DNA of 64,000 nucleotides from Acetobacteraceae bacterium (GTDB taxonomy: Bacteria > Pseudomonadota > Alphaproteobacteria > Zavarziniales > Zavarziniaceae), in contig CANCOY010000001.1 in NCBI GenBank assembly GCA_947379865.1, positions 39,185 to 103,184 on the forward strand. The letters run 5' to 3'. Every line of letters starts with the position of its first letter. Position 1 is the stretch's first letter. Below are positions 52,897-61,793 of this stretch, one piece after another. The position numbers and the translations under genes are program-made. The notes beneath the pieces are model-generated. The model had not been told where the DNA came from, did not search any database, and saw only the letters and a program-made list of their open reading frames with translations.

Positions 52897-54024
52897 TCAG
52901 AAGTTGAGGACGGTACCCACAAGGATCATGTCGGCGTCGTTCTTGGTGTCCTCGGTAAGCGGGGTCGCGTCCCAGCTCCACACCTGATAGCCGACACCAA
53001 GGTTGATGCCGGGGCCAACGGCATAGCCGCCGCCAATCATGGTGGCGCGGACTTCATATTCCACGCCATCCGAATCGCCCTGGCGCTTGGACTCGATGTG
53101 CTGCAAGCCGGCCGAGAACGGACCCGTGGTGTACTTCAGGCCGATATCCCAGGCGTCCACCTTCACATCCACGACACCTTCGTTGTCATGCAGATAGGAG
53201 GCGCCGAGGGTGAAGCCCCTGGCACTCAGGTTGGTGCCAAAGCCATAGCTCCGGCGGTCCTTGGCGGTGATGTCGCCATCGTTGTTCTCGAGCGTGCCCT
53301 GAACGAACGTGGCAGAGAACCCGGTCTCGAGTTCGCCGAAGGTGTTCGAATAGTTGGCACCAAGCTGCCAGACCTCAGACTGCTGGAATTCGATGTCCGA
53401 GGGGGCCTGGCCAAAGCTGGGGCAGCTGTTGTCGCCACCAACGGTCGGGCCGGTACCACAGGCCGACGGGGTGAACGACACGCCAAACTGGAAGCCCGAA
53501 ACACGCGGCGTGAAATAGCTGATCTTGGTGTTCTGCGCGTCCCAGTTGTTATAGGTCGTCGGCGTGGAACCAAGGGCGCCCGCGATGTTGGACGGCGCCG
53601 GATTGGCAAAGAAGTTTGCCGAGTTCACGCCAGCCGCCGGGGCCGGATCGGGAGAGGTATAGCCAAGCTGGTTGGCGGCGCCATCGGCCGAACCCACTTC
53701 AATGCGGCCAAAGTCTGCCTCGAAGAAGGCATAGGCGCGCTTCACCATGCCATTTGCCTTGTCCAGATTGGCGTTTTCACCAGCGCGGATCTGGGTGTAG
53801 ACGCCGACGGTGAGGCCGTTGTCGAGGGTGGTGGAACCCTTGATGTTGATGCGGCCGCGCTGGGACACATAGAAGCTGCGCAGGTCGGCCAGATCGGTGT
53901 TCTGGTGGATGCCATAGGCCTGGAAATAGCCGCCCAGGCTGAGCTTGATCGGCTCTTCGGCCATGGCCGCGCCGGAGATGAGCGTGGCGGCCAGCGCCGT
54001 CGTGCCCAGCAGAATCTTGTTCAT
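52897..54024 (-). CDS. Alphaproteobacterial general porin
   Basis: A 375-residue outer-membrane porin with signal peptide NKILLGTTALAATLISGAAMAEE. The family start KLSLGGYFQAYG is followed by GRINIKGSTTLDNGLTVGVYTQIR and AYAFFEADFGRIEVGSADGAA (loop 3 region). The C-terminal Phe of GTVLNF is the outer-membrane assembly signal. The real ATG is 54024, with GAGAGGT upstream; a TTG one codon earlier was rejected. A hairpin or operator lies at 54070-54094 in the leader. Confidence 0.93.
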   Translation of the reverse strand: MNKILLGTTALAATLISGAAMAEEPIKLSLGGYFQAYGIHQNTDLADLRSFYVSQRGRINIKGSTTLDNGLTVGVYTQIRAGENANLDKANGMVKRAYAFFEADFGRIEVGSADGAANQLGYTSPDPAPAAGVNSANFFANPAPSNIAGALGSTPTTYNNWDAQNTKISYFTPRVSGFQFGVSFTPSACGTGPTVGGDNSCPSFGQAPSDIEFQQSEVWQLGANYSNTFGELETGFSATFVQGTLENNDGDITAKDRRSYGFGTNLSARGFTLGASYLHDNEGVVDVKVDAWDIGLKYTTGPFSAGLQHIESKRQGDSDGVEYEVRATMIGGGYAVGPGINLGVGYQVWSWDATPLTEDTKNDADMILVGTVLNF

Positions 54025-54069
54025 CAATCACCTCTCAGGGGGTCAGGAAACCTGACGTTGCCGATGCAG

Positions 54070-54094
54070 GCTCTACATCATCGAGGTGTAGAGC
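54070..54094. promoter_or_regulatory. 8-bp inverted repeat upstream of the porin gene
   Basis: GCTCTACA (54070-54077) and TGTAGAGC (54087-54094) flank a 9-nt spacer, 46 bp before the porin start. It could be an operator for a dimeric regulator or a leader hairpin. Confidence 0.45.
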
Positions 54095-54296
54095 GGTGAG
54101 AAGATGGTTATGGTTCATTGTAGCAACGTCAACAAAAACACGCAGGAAAATTTCAATCCCCTGTTTCATGTTGCAGGTGTGCCACATCCCTCTGGCACAC
54201 GCTGAACGTGCTTCAGCGGGCCCTGGCCCCGGCCACGCGGCGAGCCGGACCTGCTTGCAGCTGGACAAGGAGGGCGGGGCGCGCAATATCGCCTGC

Positions 54297-55571
54297 ATGA
54301 CCCAGCCCGCCCCAACCCCAGAAGCTCCAACCCCCGCTCCCACCCCCATCCAGACCGCCGACCTTGTGATTGCCGGTGGCGGCATGGTGGGGCTGACCCT
54401 GGCCGTGGCCTGTGCCCGGGCCGGCCTTTCCGTGATCGTGGTGGACGCTGAAGCACGCGCGACCCAGCTGGACGAGGCCTTTGATGGCCGCGCCTCTGCC
54501 GTGGCGCTGGCGGCCTGCCGCATGCTGAAAAGCCTTGGCATCTGGCCCGATCTGGAGGGTGAAGCGCAGCCCATCCTCGACATCCGCGTCTCTGATGGCC
54601 GGGCAGGACGGCGCCCCTCCAGCCTGTTCCTGCACTTTGACCATGGCGCCATCGGCGACGAGCCCTTTGGCCATCTGATCGAGAACCGCGTGCTGCGCCG
54701 CGCCCTCGACCGTTCGGCGGCGCGCCTGGCCGGGCTGGTGCAGATCAATCCCGCCACGGTCCTGCGGGTGGAGGCGGGGCCAGACCGGACGCTCGCCCAT
54801 CTCTCTGACGGCCGGGTGCTGGCGGCCCAGCTGGTGGTGGCGGCCGACGGGCGCAATTCGCGCCTGCGCACGGCGGCTGGCATTGCCACCCGGGGCTGGT
54901 CCTATGGCCAGACGGGGATCGTGGCGACCGTCACCCATGAACGGCCACATCAGGGCCTCGCCCATGAGCTGTTCCTGCCGGGCGGCCCCTTTGCCAGCCT
55001 GCCGCTGACGGGCAACCGCTCGTCTTTGGTGTGGACCGAGCGCCATGCCTTGGCCGAAGCCCTGATGCAATTGCCCAAGTCCGCCTTTGACGACGAGATC
55101 CGCCGCCGCTTTGGCGACCATCTGGGCCATGTGGAAAGTACCGGCCCGCGCTGGTCGTGGCCGCTGGCCCTGCATCTGGCCGACCGCTATGTGGCGCCGC
55201 GCCTGGTGCTGGTGGGCGACGCCGCCCATGGTATCCATCCCATTGCCGGCCAGGGCCTGAACCTTGGCCTGCGCGATGTGGCCGCACTTGCCGAAGTGCT
55301 GGTGGATGGCCACCGCCTGGGCCTCGAAGCCGGCGACGCCGGCCTGCTGGAGCGCTACCAGCGTTGGCGGCGGCTGGACAATGTGATGCTGGGGGTGGTG
55401 ACGGACGGCCTGAACCGCCTCTTCTCCAACGACCTCGCCCCCGTGCGCCTGGCCCGCGACCTGGGCCTTGCCGCCGTGGAACGCATCGGCCCCCTGAAAC
55501 GCTTCTTCATGCGCCACGCCAGCGGCACCGTCGGCACCCTCCCCCGCCTGCTGGAAGGCCGCCCGCTGTAG
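54297..55571 (+). CDS. FAD-dependent ubiquinone biosynthesis hydroxylase (UbiH/COQ6 family)
   Basis: A 424-residue monooxygenase hydroxylating the ubiquinone ring. The FAD site is VIAGGGMVGLTLAVACARAG. The DG-type motif is VVAADGRNSRLR, and the GD motif is VLVGDAAHGIHPIAGQGLNLGLRDVAAL. Which ring position is hydroxylated (UbiH, UbiI, UbiF or UbiL) cannot be told. The N-terminus has a Pro-rich leader (PAPTPEAPTPAPTP) before the FAD domain, so the exact start (ATG 54297) is moderately sure. Confidence 0.9.
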   Translation: MTQPAPTPEAPTPAPTPIQTADLVIAGGGMVGLTLAVACARAGLSVIVVDAEARATQLDEAFDGRASAVALAACRMLKSLGIWPDLEGEAQPILDIRVSDGRAGRRPSSLFLHFDHGAIGDEPFGHLIENRVLRRALDRSAARLAGLVQINPATVLRVEAGPDRTLAHLSDGRVLAAQLVVAADGRNSRLRTAAGIATRGWSYGQTGIVATVTHERPHQGLAHELFLPGGPFASLPLTGNRSSLVWTERHALAEALMQLPKSAFDDEIRRRFGDHLGHVESTGPRWSWPLALHLADRYVAPRLVLVGDAAHGIHPIAGQGLNLGLRDVAALAEVLVDGHRLGLEAGDAGLLERYQRWRRLDNVMLGVVTDGLNRLFSNDLAPVRLARDLGLAAVERIGPLKRFFMRHASGTVGTLPRLLEGRPL

Positions 55572-55649
55572 GGGGGCGGGCGAATTTAGTCGTTGAAGGC
55601 CTCGGGTAAGGATGGCAATTTGCCTGAAACCCTTGAGGTCATTTCTGCC

Positions 55650-55877
55650 ATGCGCGCCAAGCTGACATCCAGAAACCGGCTGACCCTGCCCAAGTCCGTG
55701 GTCGCGGCCTTTGAAGGGGTCACGTCTTTCGACGTGGCAGAGGAAAACGGCCGCATCGTGCTAACCCCGGTGCGCCTCAGCCGCGCCGACGTCGTGCGCG
55801 CGCGGCTGGCTGACCTGAAGCTGTCCGAGGTGGATGTCGCCGCTGCGGTGGCCTGGGCACGGCAGGCTCAGGCGTGA
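55650..55877 (+). CDS. AbrB/MazE-type antitoxin-like protein, orphan
   Basis: A 75-residue protein with the swapped-hairpin AbrB domain: MRAKLTSRNRLTLPKSVVAAF followed by FDVAEENGRIVLTPV. The C-terminal helix (LADLKLSEVDVAAAVAWARQAQ) would cover a toxin. A GTG frame overlapping its stop continues only 16 codons (to 55922), so the expected PIN-type toxin is missing or truncated. TGAGGT lies ten bases before the ATG; a TTG start at 55593 is possible. Confidence 0.72.
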   Translation: MRAKLTSRNRLTLPKSVVAAFEGVTSFDVAEENGRIVLTPVRLSRADVVRARLADLKLSEVDVAAAVAWARQAQA

Positions 55878-55887
55878 CCAGCGGCAT

Positions 55888-55917
55888 TTGGCAGAGGCAT
55901 TACCTGCATTACATAAT
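55888..55917 (+). promoter_or_regulatory. Promoter candidate of the HigA-like gene
   Basis: TTGGCA (55888-55893), an 18-bp spacer, and CATAAT (55912-55917) stand 43 bp before the HigA-like ATG, in an AT-rich pocket. Confidence 0.45.
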
Positions 55918-55960
55918 AGGCTAGTTGTGTGCTTGACTGATCTGGGCCGGGAGAGGTGCC

Positions 55961-56238
55961 ATGGTAGGGCGAACCCAATGCGCGCCAGATTATGCCGTCC
56001 CGCCGGGCTGTGTGCTGGAAGAGCGGCTGCACGCCCACGACATCTCGCACGCGGAGTTCGCGCGGCGCTGCGGATGCTCCGGCAAACTGATCAGCGCGAT
56101 CATCGCAGGCGAGGCCCGCCTTGAGGCCAAGACGGCCTTGCAGTTCGAGAAGGTCCTGGGGTTAGACGCCCGGATCTGGCTTGGCATGGAACGGACTACC
56201 AGCTTTACCGTGCGCGCCAGCGCTGGGGCGGGGACTAA
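55961..56238 (+). pseudogene. higA: HigA-like antitoxin gene with a frameshift
   Basis: The first 75 residues are a good HigA/XRE antitoxin: PPGCVLEERLHAHDISHAEFARRCGCSGKLISAIIAGEARLEAKTALQFEKVLGLDARIWLGME. The normal family continuation (x-DYQLYRARQRW) is present but one frame off, beginning about 56190 and ending at TAA 56236-56238. One base seems lost near 56186. Without the shift the frame runs antisense into tsaD. No HigB toxin precedes it. It could be a decayed antitoxin or a sequencing error. Confidence 0.72.
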
Positions 56239-56242
56239 GCCA

Positions 56243-57319
56243 TCACGCCTTCGCCCCCGCCCGGGCGGTTGGGTCCAGTGGCCAGCGGGCGCGGGGGCCG
56301 AGGTCGAGGGGGTCGGTGTGGCCGAGTGCGAGGTGTTCGCAGCCGGCCCAGGCGATCATGGCGGCATTGTCGGTGCACAGTTTCAGGGGCGGGGCGAGGA
56401 AGGCGACGCCATGGCGGGCGGCGACCTCCTCCAGCCGGGCGCGCAGGGTGCGGTTGGCGGCAACCCCGCCCGCCACCACCAGGGGCATGGGGGCCAGCAG
56501 GCGGGCCGCCTCCTTGAGGGCGCGGCCGGCGCGGTCGGCCAGCACATCGGCCACGGCGGCCTGGAAGCTGGCGGCAACATCGGCGGCGTCCTGTGCCGCC
56601 AGCGGCCAGCCAAGGCCCCCCACCACCTGGCGCACCGCCGTCTTCAGCCCCGAGAATGAAAAATCCGAACCCGGCCGCCCCAGCATGGGCCGGGGCAGAT
56701 CGAACCGCTTCGGGTTACCCGCCAGCGCGGCGCGTTCCACCGCCGGGCCGCCGGGAAAGCCGAGGTCGAGGAGCTTGGCCGTCTTGTCGAAAGCCTCGCC
56801 CACGGCATCGTCGATGGTGGTGCCCAAGCGGCGAAAGCGTCCCACCCCCTCCACCACCAGCAATTGGCAATGCCCGCCCGAGACCAGCAGCAGCAGATAG
56901 GGAAAGGGGATCCCATCGGTCAGCCGGGCGGTGAGCGCATGGCCTTCCAGGTGATTGACGCCGATGAAGGGCAGGTGCCGGGCTGCTGCAATGGCCTTGC
57001 CCGTCATCAGGCCCACCATCACGCCCCCCACCAGGCCCGGCCCGGCGGTGGCGGCAACGGCGCCGAGATCACCAAAGCCCACGCCAGCCTCGGCCAATGC
57101 CTGGGCGATCAGGCGGTCCAGCACCTCCACATGGGCGCGGGCAGCGATTTCTGGCACCACGCCGCCATAGGGCCGGTGCGCCTCATCCTGGCTGAGCACC
57201 ACATTGGACAGAATCCGGCGGTCGCCTGCCACCACGGCGGCGGCGGTCTCGTCGCAGCTGGTCTCGATACCCAGTACGAGAGCGGCGCCAGGCAGCGGGG
57301 GCGGGGCTGCTATGCTCAT
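56243..57319 (-). CDS. tsaD: tRNA N6-adenosine threonylcarbamoyltransferase TsaD
   Basis: A 358-residue enzyme making t6A37 in tRNAs that read ANN codons. The ASKHA fold shows [15 protein letters not shown], metal-binding His in [10 protein letters not shown] and [17 protein letters not shown] and [10 protein letters not shown]. The family length is normal. It is divergent from hemC, an arrangement conserved in alphaproteobacteria. The stop lies 4 bp from the end of the decayed HigA gene. Confidence 0.95.
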   Translation of the reverse strand: MSIAAPPPLPGAALVLGIETSCDETAAAVVAGDRRILSNVVLSQDEAHRPYGGVVPEIAARAHVEVLDRLIAQALAEAGVGFGDLGAVAATAGPGLVGGVMVGLMTGKAIAAARHLPFIGVNHLEGHALTARLTDGIPFPYLLLLVSGGHCQLLVVEGVGRFRRLGTTIDDAVGEAFDKTAKLLDLGFPGGPAVERAALAGNPKRFDLPRPMLGRPGSDFSFSGLKTAVRQVVGGLGWPLAAQDAADVAASFQAAVADVLADRAGRALKEAARLLAPMPLVVAGGVAANRTLRARLEEVAARHGVAFLAPPLKLCTDNAAMIAWAGCEHLALGHTDPLDLGPRARWPLDPTARAGAKA

Positions 57320-57463
57320 CGTCGCCCTACTCCCGGGTCAGGTGGCTCCGGCGGGGCCGCCAAAGATGGCAAAAGCCCGATGTCCGGAAAAAGGAGAACA
57401 TGGTTTGCGTTGGCGGCCACATCGTTGCACGCTAGCAGCGCTCTTAGAACGGACCCGACAGAC

Positions 57464-58393
57464 GTGCAACCCAATCAGCTCCCCACCCTCCGCATTGGCA
57501 CCCGTGGCAGCCCGCTGGCGCTGGCCCAGGCCCATCTCACTTCACGCCTGCTGCGTGCAGCCCATCCGGGCCTGCCGGAGCCAGAGATCATGGTCATCAA
57601 GACCACAGGCGACAATGTGCTCGACCGGGCCCTGTCCGAGGTGGGGGGCAAGGGCCTGTTCACCAAGGAGATCGAGGAGGCCCTGATCGATGGCCGCATC
57701 GATCTGGCGGTCCATTCCATGAAGGACATGCCCACGGTCCTGCCCCCGGGGCTGGAGATCGTGGCCCTGCTGGAACGCGAGGACCCGCGCGACGCCTTTC
57801 TGTCGCCCGTGGCCGGCAGCATCGCCGCCCTGCCTGCGGGCGCCCTGGTGGGCAGTGCCTCGCTGCGGCGCCAGGCCCAGATCCTGGCCGCCCGGCCCGA
57901 TCTGCGGGTGGAAACCCTGCGCGGCAACGTCAACACCCGGCTGGACAAGCTGGCGCGCGGCGAGGTGCAGGCCACACTTCTGGCGCTGGCCGGCCTCAAG
58001 CGCCTGGGGCTGGAACACCACGCCACGGCCATCCTCAGCCTCGAGGAAATGCTGCCGGCGGTGGCCCAGGGCGCCATCGGCATCGAGACGCGCGGCGATG
58101 ACGCCGTCACCCGCCCGCTGGTGGAGGCCCTGAACCATCCCGAAACCGCACTGGCCGTGGATGCCGAACGCGCTTTGCTGGCCGCCCTCGACGGCTCGTG
58201 TCGCACCCCCATTGCGGCGCTTGCCACGCTTGATGGGACGGGCGGGCTGGCCCTTGAATCCCGCATCTTCAGCTATGACGGGAAACGTATCCTGACGACC
58301 TCGCGCCAGGGTGCCGTCCACGATGGCATTGCCATGGGGGCAGATGCCGGGGCGGAACTGCTGTCGCGCGCTGGCCCCGGGTTCTTCAGCTGA
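57464..58393 (+). CDS. hemC: Hydroxymethylbilane synthase (porphobilinogen deaminase)
   Basis: A 309-residue cytosolic enzyme joining four porphobilinogen units for heme and siroheme. Motifs: RIGTRGSPLALAQA, AVHSMKDMPT, GSASLRRQAQ, RGNVNTRLDKL, and the dipyrromethane cofactor Cys in LDGSCRTPIAA. I chose GTG 57464 because it gives the family length; an ATG at 57380 would add 28 unconserved residues. It is the first gene of the hemC-hemD-mitofilin-hemY run. Confidence 0.94.
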   Translation: MQPNQLPTLRIGTRGSPLALAQAHLTSRLLRAAHPGLPEPEIMVIKTTGDNVLDRALSEVGGKGLFTKEIEEALIDGRIDLAVHSMKDMPTVLPPGLEIVALLEREDPRDAFLSPVAGSIAALPAGALVGSASLRRQAQILAARPDLRVETLRGNVNTRLDKLARGEVQATLLALAGLKRLGLEHHATAILSLEEMLPAVAQGAIGIETRGDDAVTRPLVEALNHPETALAVDAERALLAALDGSCRTPIAALATLDGTGGLALESRIFSYDGKRILTTSRQGAVHDGIAMGADAGAELLSRAGPGFFS

Positions 58394-58419
58394 GCGGCTG
58401 GCCCGCAGATGAGCAGCGG

Positions 58420-59139
58420 ATGCGTGTGCTGCTGACCCGGCCCGAGGCGCAATCGCGCCCTCTGGCGCAACGGCTGGCAGCAGCGGGCGTGGACAGCCTG
58501 ATCGAGCCGCTGCTGGATCTGGCGCCCGTGCCAGATACCCGTCTTGCGCTTGACGGGGTGCAGGCGGTGCTGGCCACCAGCGCCAATGGCGTGCGCGCCC
58601 TGGCCGGGGCCACCCTGCAACGGGACATCGCCGTGTTTGCGGTCGGCCCTGCCACGGCAGAAGCGGCGGCGGCGGCGGGGTTCACCCGGGTGAGCACGGC
58701 CGGCGGCGACGTGGTGGCCCTGGCCGAGCTTGTGAGCGCCCGGCTGGATCCCCGGGCCGGCCCCCTGGTACATGTGGCGGGCACGGCGGTGGCGGGGGAC
58801 CTGGCCGGCAGCCTGACAGCCCAGGGTTTCAGCGTGACCCGGGCGGTGCTTTATGACGCGCGGCCCGCCACCCGCCTTGGCCCCGCCACGGTAGCGGCCC
58901 TGCGTGAAGGCCTGCTGGACGGGGTTCTGTTCTTTTCCCCCCGCACGGCCCAGACCTTTGCCAGCCTCGTCGAAAACGACGGCCTTGATGCAACCTGTGC
59001 CGGGCTTGCGGCATTCTGTCTTAGCCCGGCGGTGGCGGATGCCCTCGGGGGGCTCGCCTTCAGGCATGTTCGCGTGGCACAACGACCCGAGACCGATGCC
59101 CTTCTGGCCCTTCTCTGCAGCGAGACACCCACGCCATGA
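58420..59139 (+). CDS. hemD: Uroporphyrinogen-III synthase
   Basis: A 239-residue two-lobed enzyme that closes and inverts ring D. Sequence is weakly conserved, as usual for HemD: VLLTRPEAQSRPLAQRL at the start, VLATSANGVRAL, VAGTAVAGDL, GVLFFSPRTAQTFASLV and CLSPAVADAL near the end. It lies 26 bp after hemC and overlaps the next gene by 4 bp (ATGA at 59136). Confidence 0.92.
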   Translation: MRVLLTRPEAQSRPLAQRLAAAGVDSLIEPLLDLAPVPDTRLALDGVQAVLATSANGVRALAGATLQRDIAVFAVGPATAEAAAAAGFTRVSTAGGDVVALAELVSARLDPRAGPLVHVAGTAVAGDLAGSLTAQGFSVTRAVLYDARPATRLGPATVAALREGLLDGVLFFSPRTAQTFASLVENDGLDATCAGLAAFCLSPAVADALGGLAFRHVRVAQRPETDALLALLCSETPTP

Positions 59140-60365
59140 CCGATCGCCAGCCGGACGCCCAGGGGAGCAAGCCAGAGGCCAAGCCGGCAGACGCCCCGCC
59201 CAAGCCCGCCCCCGCCAAGCCCGGTGCCAAGGCGCCGCCGCCCAAGGCTCCCGCCCGACGCGGCCCGCTGACCGCCATTGGCCTGTTGCTGGCGGCCGCC
59301 ATCGGCGTTGCTGGCTGGACCTGGTATGCCCATCCCGAAGTGCTGGCGGCCCTTGGAATCAGCACCGGCCCCGGCGGTGAAGGCGGCCTTGCTGGCACGC
59401 CCGACCGGGTCGAGACCCTGACCACCCGGGTGCGCGCCCTGGAAGCCGCCCTTGATGGCGTCAGCCAGAAGACCGACACCATCGGCGATGCCGCCACCCA
59501 GATCGGCGTGCTGAGCGAGCAGGAAAACGCCATCGACCGCCGCGTTGGCGAGTTGGAGAGCCGCCTGAAGGCCGTGGAGGCCCGCCTGGGCGAGGGGGGC
59601 AAGACGGCCGGCCAGGTCGCCGCCCCCGAGGGCAGCCCCATGCTGGCCCGCCGGATCGAGGCGCTGGAGTCGCGCATGGCGGCGGGCACGGTTGATCCGG
59701 CCACGCTGATGAACCTGCGCACCGACTATGCCACCCGCCTGACCCAGCACGATGCCCAGCTGGCGGCGCTGGAAAAACTGATGAAGGGCGCCGATGTGGA
59801 CGCGCGCCAGACCGCCACGGTCTTTGCCGCCGGGCGCCTGCGTACCACCCTTGATGCGGGCGCTGCCTATCGCAGCCCCCTGACCTCGCTTGAAACCCTG
59901 GTCCGTACCGGCCCCCTGGCGGGTGACGTGACCCTGGCAAAGGCGCTGGAAAACCTGAGTGGCCGGGCCGAGACCGGGGTACCCACCCTGGCCACCCTGC
60001 GCGGCCGTTTCGATGCCACCACCCGCGATATCCTGGCGGCCAATGCGCGGCCAGAGGCCGATGCCGGCCTGATCGACCGGGTGGCCAGTGGCCTTGGCTC
60101 CCTCGTGACCGTGCGGCGCACGGGCGAGGTGACAGGGGCCGATACCGAGGCCCTGGTGGCGCGCGCCGAACAGCGCCTGCTGGGCAATGATCTGCCCCAG
60201 GCCGTGGCGGAACTGGCTGGCCTTGGTGGCGAGCCGGCCAAGGCCGCCGCCGCCTGGCTGGAAGATGCCCGCGCGCGCCTTGCCGCCGACAGCGCCATGG
60301 ACAGCCTTGATGCCCGCATTGCCGGCACCCTGGGCACCAGTGGCGAGGGGGTGGTTGCGCCATGA
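59136..60365 (+). CDS. Mitofilin/Mic60-like inner membrane protein (COG4223 type)
   Basis: A 409-residue protein with a Lys/Pro/Ala-rich cytosolic N-terminus and one membrane helix (LTAIGLLLAAAIGVAGWTWY, about 47-66). A long coiled-coil periplasmic region follows (about 90-220), then a helical C-terminal domain. Alphaproteobacterial homologues are the bacterial relatives of the mitochondrial cristae organiser Mic60. They sit beside hemY, as here, and bend intracytoplasmic membranes. It overlaps both neighbours by 4 bp. Confidence 0.85.
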   Translation: MTDRQPDAQGSKPEAKPADAPPKPAPAKPGAKAPPPKAPARRGPLTAIGLLLAAAIGVAGWTWYAHPEVLAALGISTGPGGEGGLAGTPDRVETLTTRVRALEAALDGVSQKTDTIGDAATQIGVLSEQENAIDRRVGELESRLKAVEARLGEGGKTAGQVAAPEGSPMLARRIEALESRMAAGTVDPATLMNLRTDYATRLTQHDAQLAALEKLMKGADVDARQTATVFAAGRLRTTLDAGAAYRSPLTSLETLVRTGPLAGDVTLAKALENLSGRAETGVPTLATLRGRFDATTRDILAANARPEADAGLIDRVASGLGSLVTVRRTGEVTGADTEALVARAEQRLLGNDLPQAVAELAGLGGEPAKAAAAWLEDARARLAADSAMDSLDARIAGTLGTSGEGVVAP

Positions 60366-61783
60366 TCCGTCTTGTCATCGGCCTTGTGGCCATCACCCTG
60401 GCGGGCCTTGGGGCGGCCTGGCTGGCCGACCGGCCGGGTCTGGTGCGGCTGGACTGGGGTGGCTGGCGGCTGGAGACCAGCGTCGGCATTCTGCTGGTTG
60501 GCCTTGCCGCCTTGCTGGCCCTTGCCATCATCCTCTACCGCCTGTGGCGGATCGTGCGCCGCTCCCCCAGCCTGCTGGGGCGCTGGCGGGCGGAAAGCCG
60601 CAGCCGCCGGGGCGAGCGCGCCGTGGTGCGCGGCCTGGTGGCCATTGCCGCCGGCGACGCCCGTGATGCCCAGAAACAGGCCCGCGAGGCCGAGAGCCTG
60701 ATTGGCGCCGCCCCCCTCACCCGCCTGCTGGCCGCCCAGGCCGCCCAGCTTTCCGGCGACCCCGCCGAGGCGGAAAAACAGTTTGAAGCCCTGCTGGACG
60801 ACGACGAAACGGCATTCCTCGGCCTGAAGGGCCTGTTTGCCCAGGCCCAGCGCCGGGGCGATTCGGCCGCCGCCCTGGTCCTGGTGGAACGGGCGCGCAC
60901 CCTGCGGCCCGACACGCCCTGGGTGGCGGGCGAATTGTTCCAATTGCAGGTGGCCGACCGCAAATGGGCCGATGCCGAGGCAACCCTGGCCCAGGCGGTG
61001 AAGCGCAAGCTGGTTGAAGCAGCCGACGCCCGCCGCCGCCGCGCCGTGCTGCTGCTGGCAAGGGCCCTGGAACTAGAGGCCGACGGCCTGCGCGAGGAGG
61101 CCCTGAAGCGTGCCCGCGACGCCCATGAACTGGCCCCGGAACTGGCACCTGCCGCCGTGCTGACAGCGCGCCTGCTGTGGGCGACTGACAAGGTTCGCCA
61201 GGCCGATGGGGTGATCGAGGCCGCCTGGGCCGCCGCCCCCCATCCCGATCTGGCCAGCCTGCACGCCCAGATCCACGATGCCGATGGCCCCGCCCGCAAG
61301 GCCGAACGGCTGGACAGCCTGATCAACACCAACCCCGGCCATGGTGAAAGCCGCCTGTTGCTGGCCGAACGCGCCCTTATGGCGGGCAACCATGCTGAGG
61401 CGCGCACCATTCTGGAGCCGCTGGCGGCCCAGCAGCCCACGGCCCGGGCGCTCGACCTGCTGGCGCGCCTGGAGCGGGCCGAGCGCGGGGATGAGCGGGC
61501 CGCCACGCGCTGGCTGGCCCAGATCGCCGAGGCGCCGCCGCCTGCCCAGTGGACCTGCGGCCGCTGCGGCCATGTGGCAGCCCGCTGGAGCCCGGATTGC
61601 CCCGCCTGCCATGGCTTTGATGCGCTCGGCTGGCGGGTGCCGGGTGCGGTGCCGGAATTCCTGCCGCCCTTGTTGCAGGGCAGCAGCAGCGCCGCCCCCA
61701 CGGACCCCGGCGCCTTCGCCCCCGATGCCCTGACCGGCAGCATGACCGCGCGCCCCACCCCCGCCGGCCCCGCGACAGACTAG
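60362..61783 (+). CDS. hemY: HemY-type TPR membrane protein
   Basis: A 473-residue protein with two N-terminal membrane helices (about 2-20 and 42-63), enclosing the HemY_N motif [21 protein letters not shown]-like helical repeats follow. The C-terminus has a small CxxC...CxxC cluster ([24 protein letters not shown]) that looks like a zinc ribbon. Despite its name it is not the oxygen-dependent protoporphyrinogen oxidase of Bacillus. It is last in the heme run, coupled by ATGA at 60362. Confidence 0.88.
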   Translation: MIRLVIGLVAITLAGLGAAWLADRPGLVRLDWGGWRLETSVGILLVGLAALLALAIILYRLWRIVRRSPSLLGRWRAESRSRRGERAVVRGLVAIAAGDARDAQKQAREAESLIGAAPLTRLLAAQAAQLSGDPAEAEKQFEALLDDDETAFLGLKGLFAQAQRRGDSAAALVLVERARTLRPDTPWVAGELFQLQVADRKWADAEATLAQAVKRKLVEAADARRRRAVLLLARALELEADGLREEALKRARDAHELAPELAPAAVLTARLLWATDKVRQADGVIEAAWAAAPHPDLASLHAQIHDADGPARKAERLDSLINTNPGHGESRLLLAERALMAGNHAEARTILEPLAAQQPTARALDLLARLERAERGDERAATRWLAQIAEAPPPAQWTCGRCGHVAARWSPDCPACHGFDALGWRVPGAVPEFLPPLLQGSSSAAPTDPGAFAPDALTGSMTARPTPAGPATD

Positions 61784-61793
61784 GAACAGGTGG

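Noticed and set aside
55875..55922. GTG frame overlapping the AbrB stop as a toxin gene
   Set aside because: It ends after 16 codons and shows no PIN-domain residues; it is kept only as evidence that the toxin is missing.
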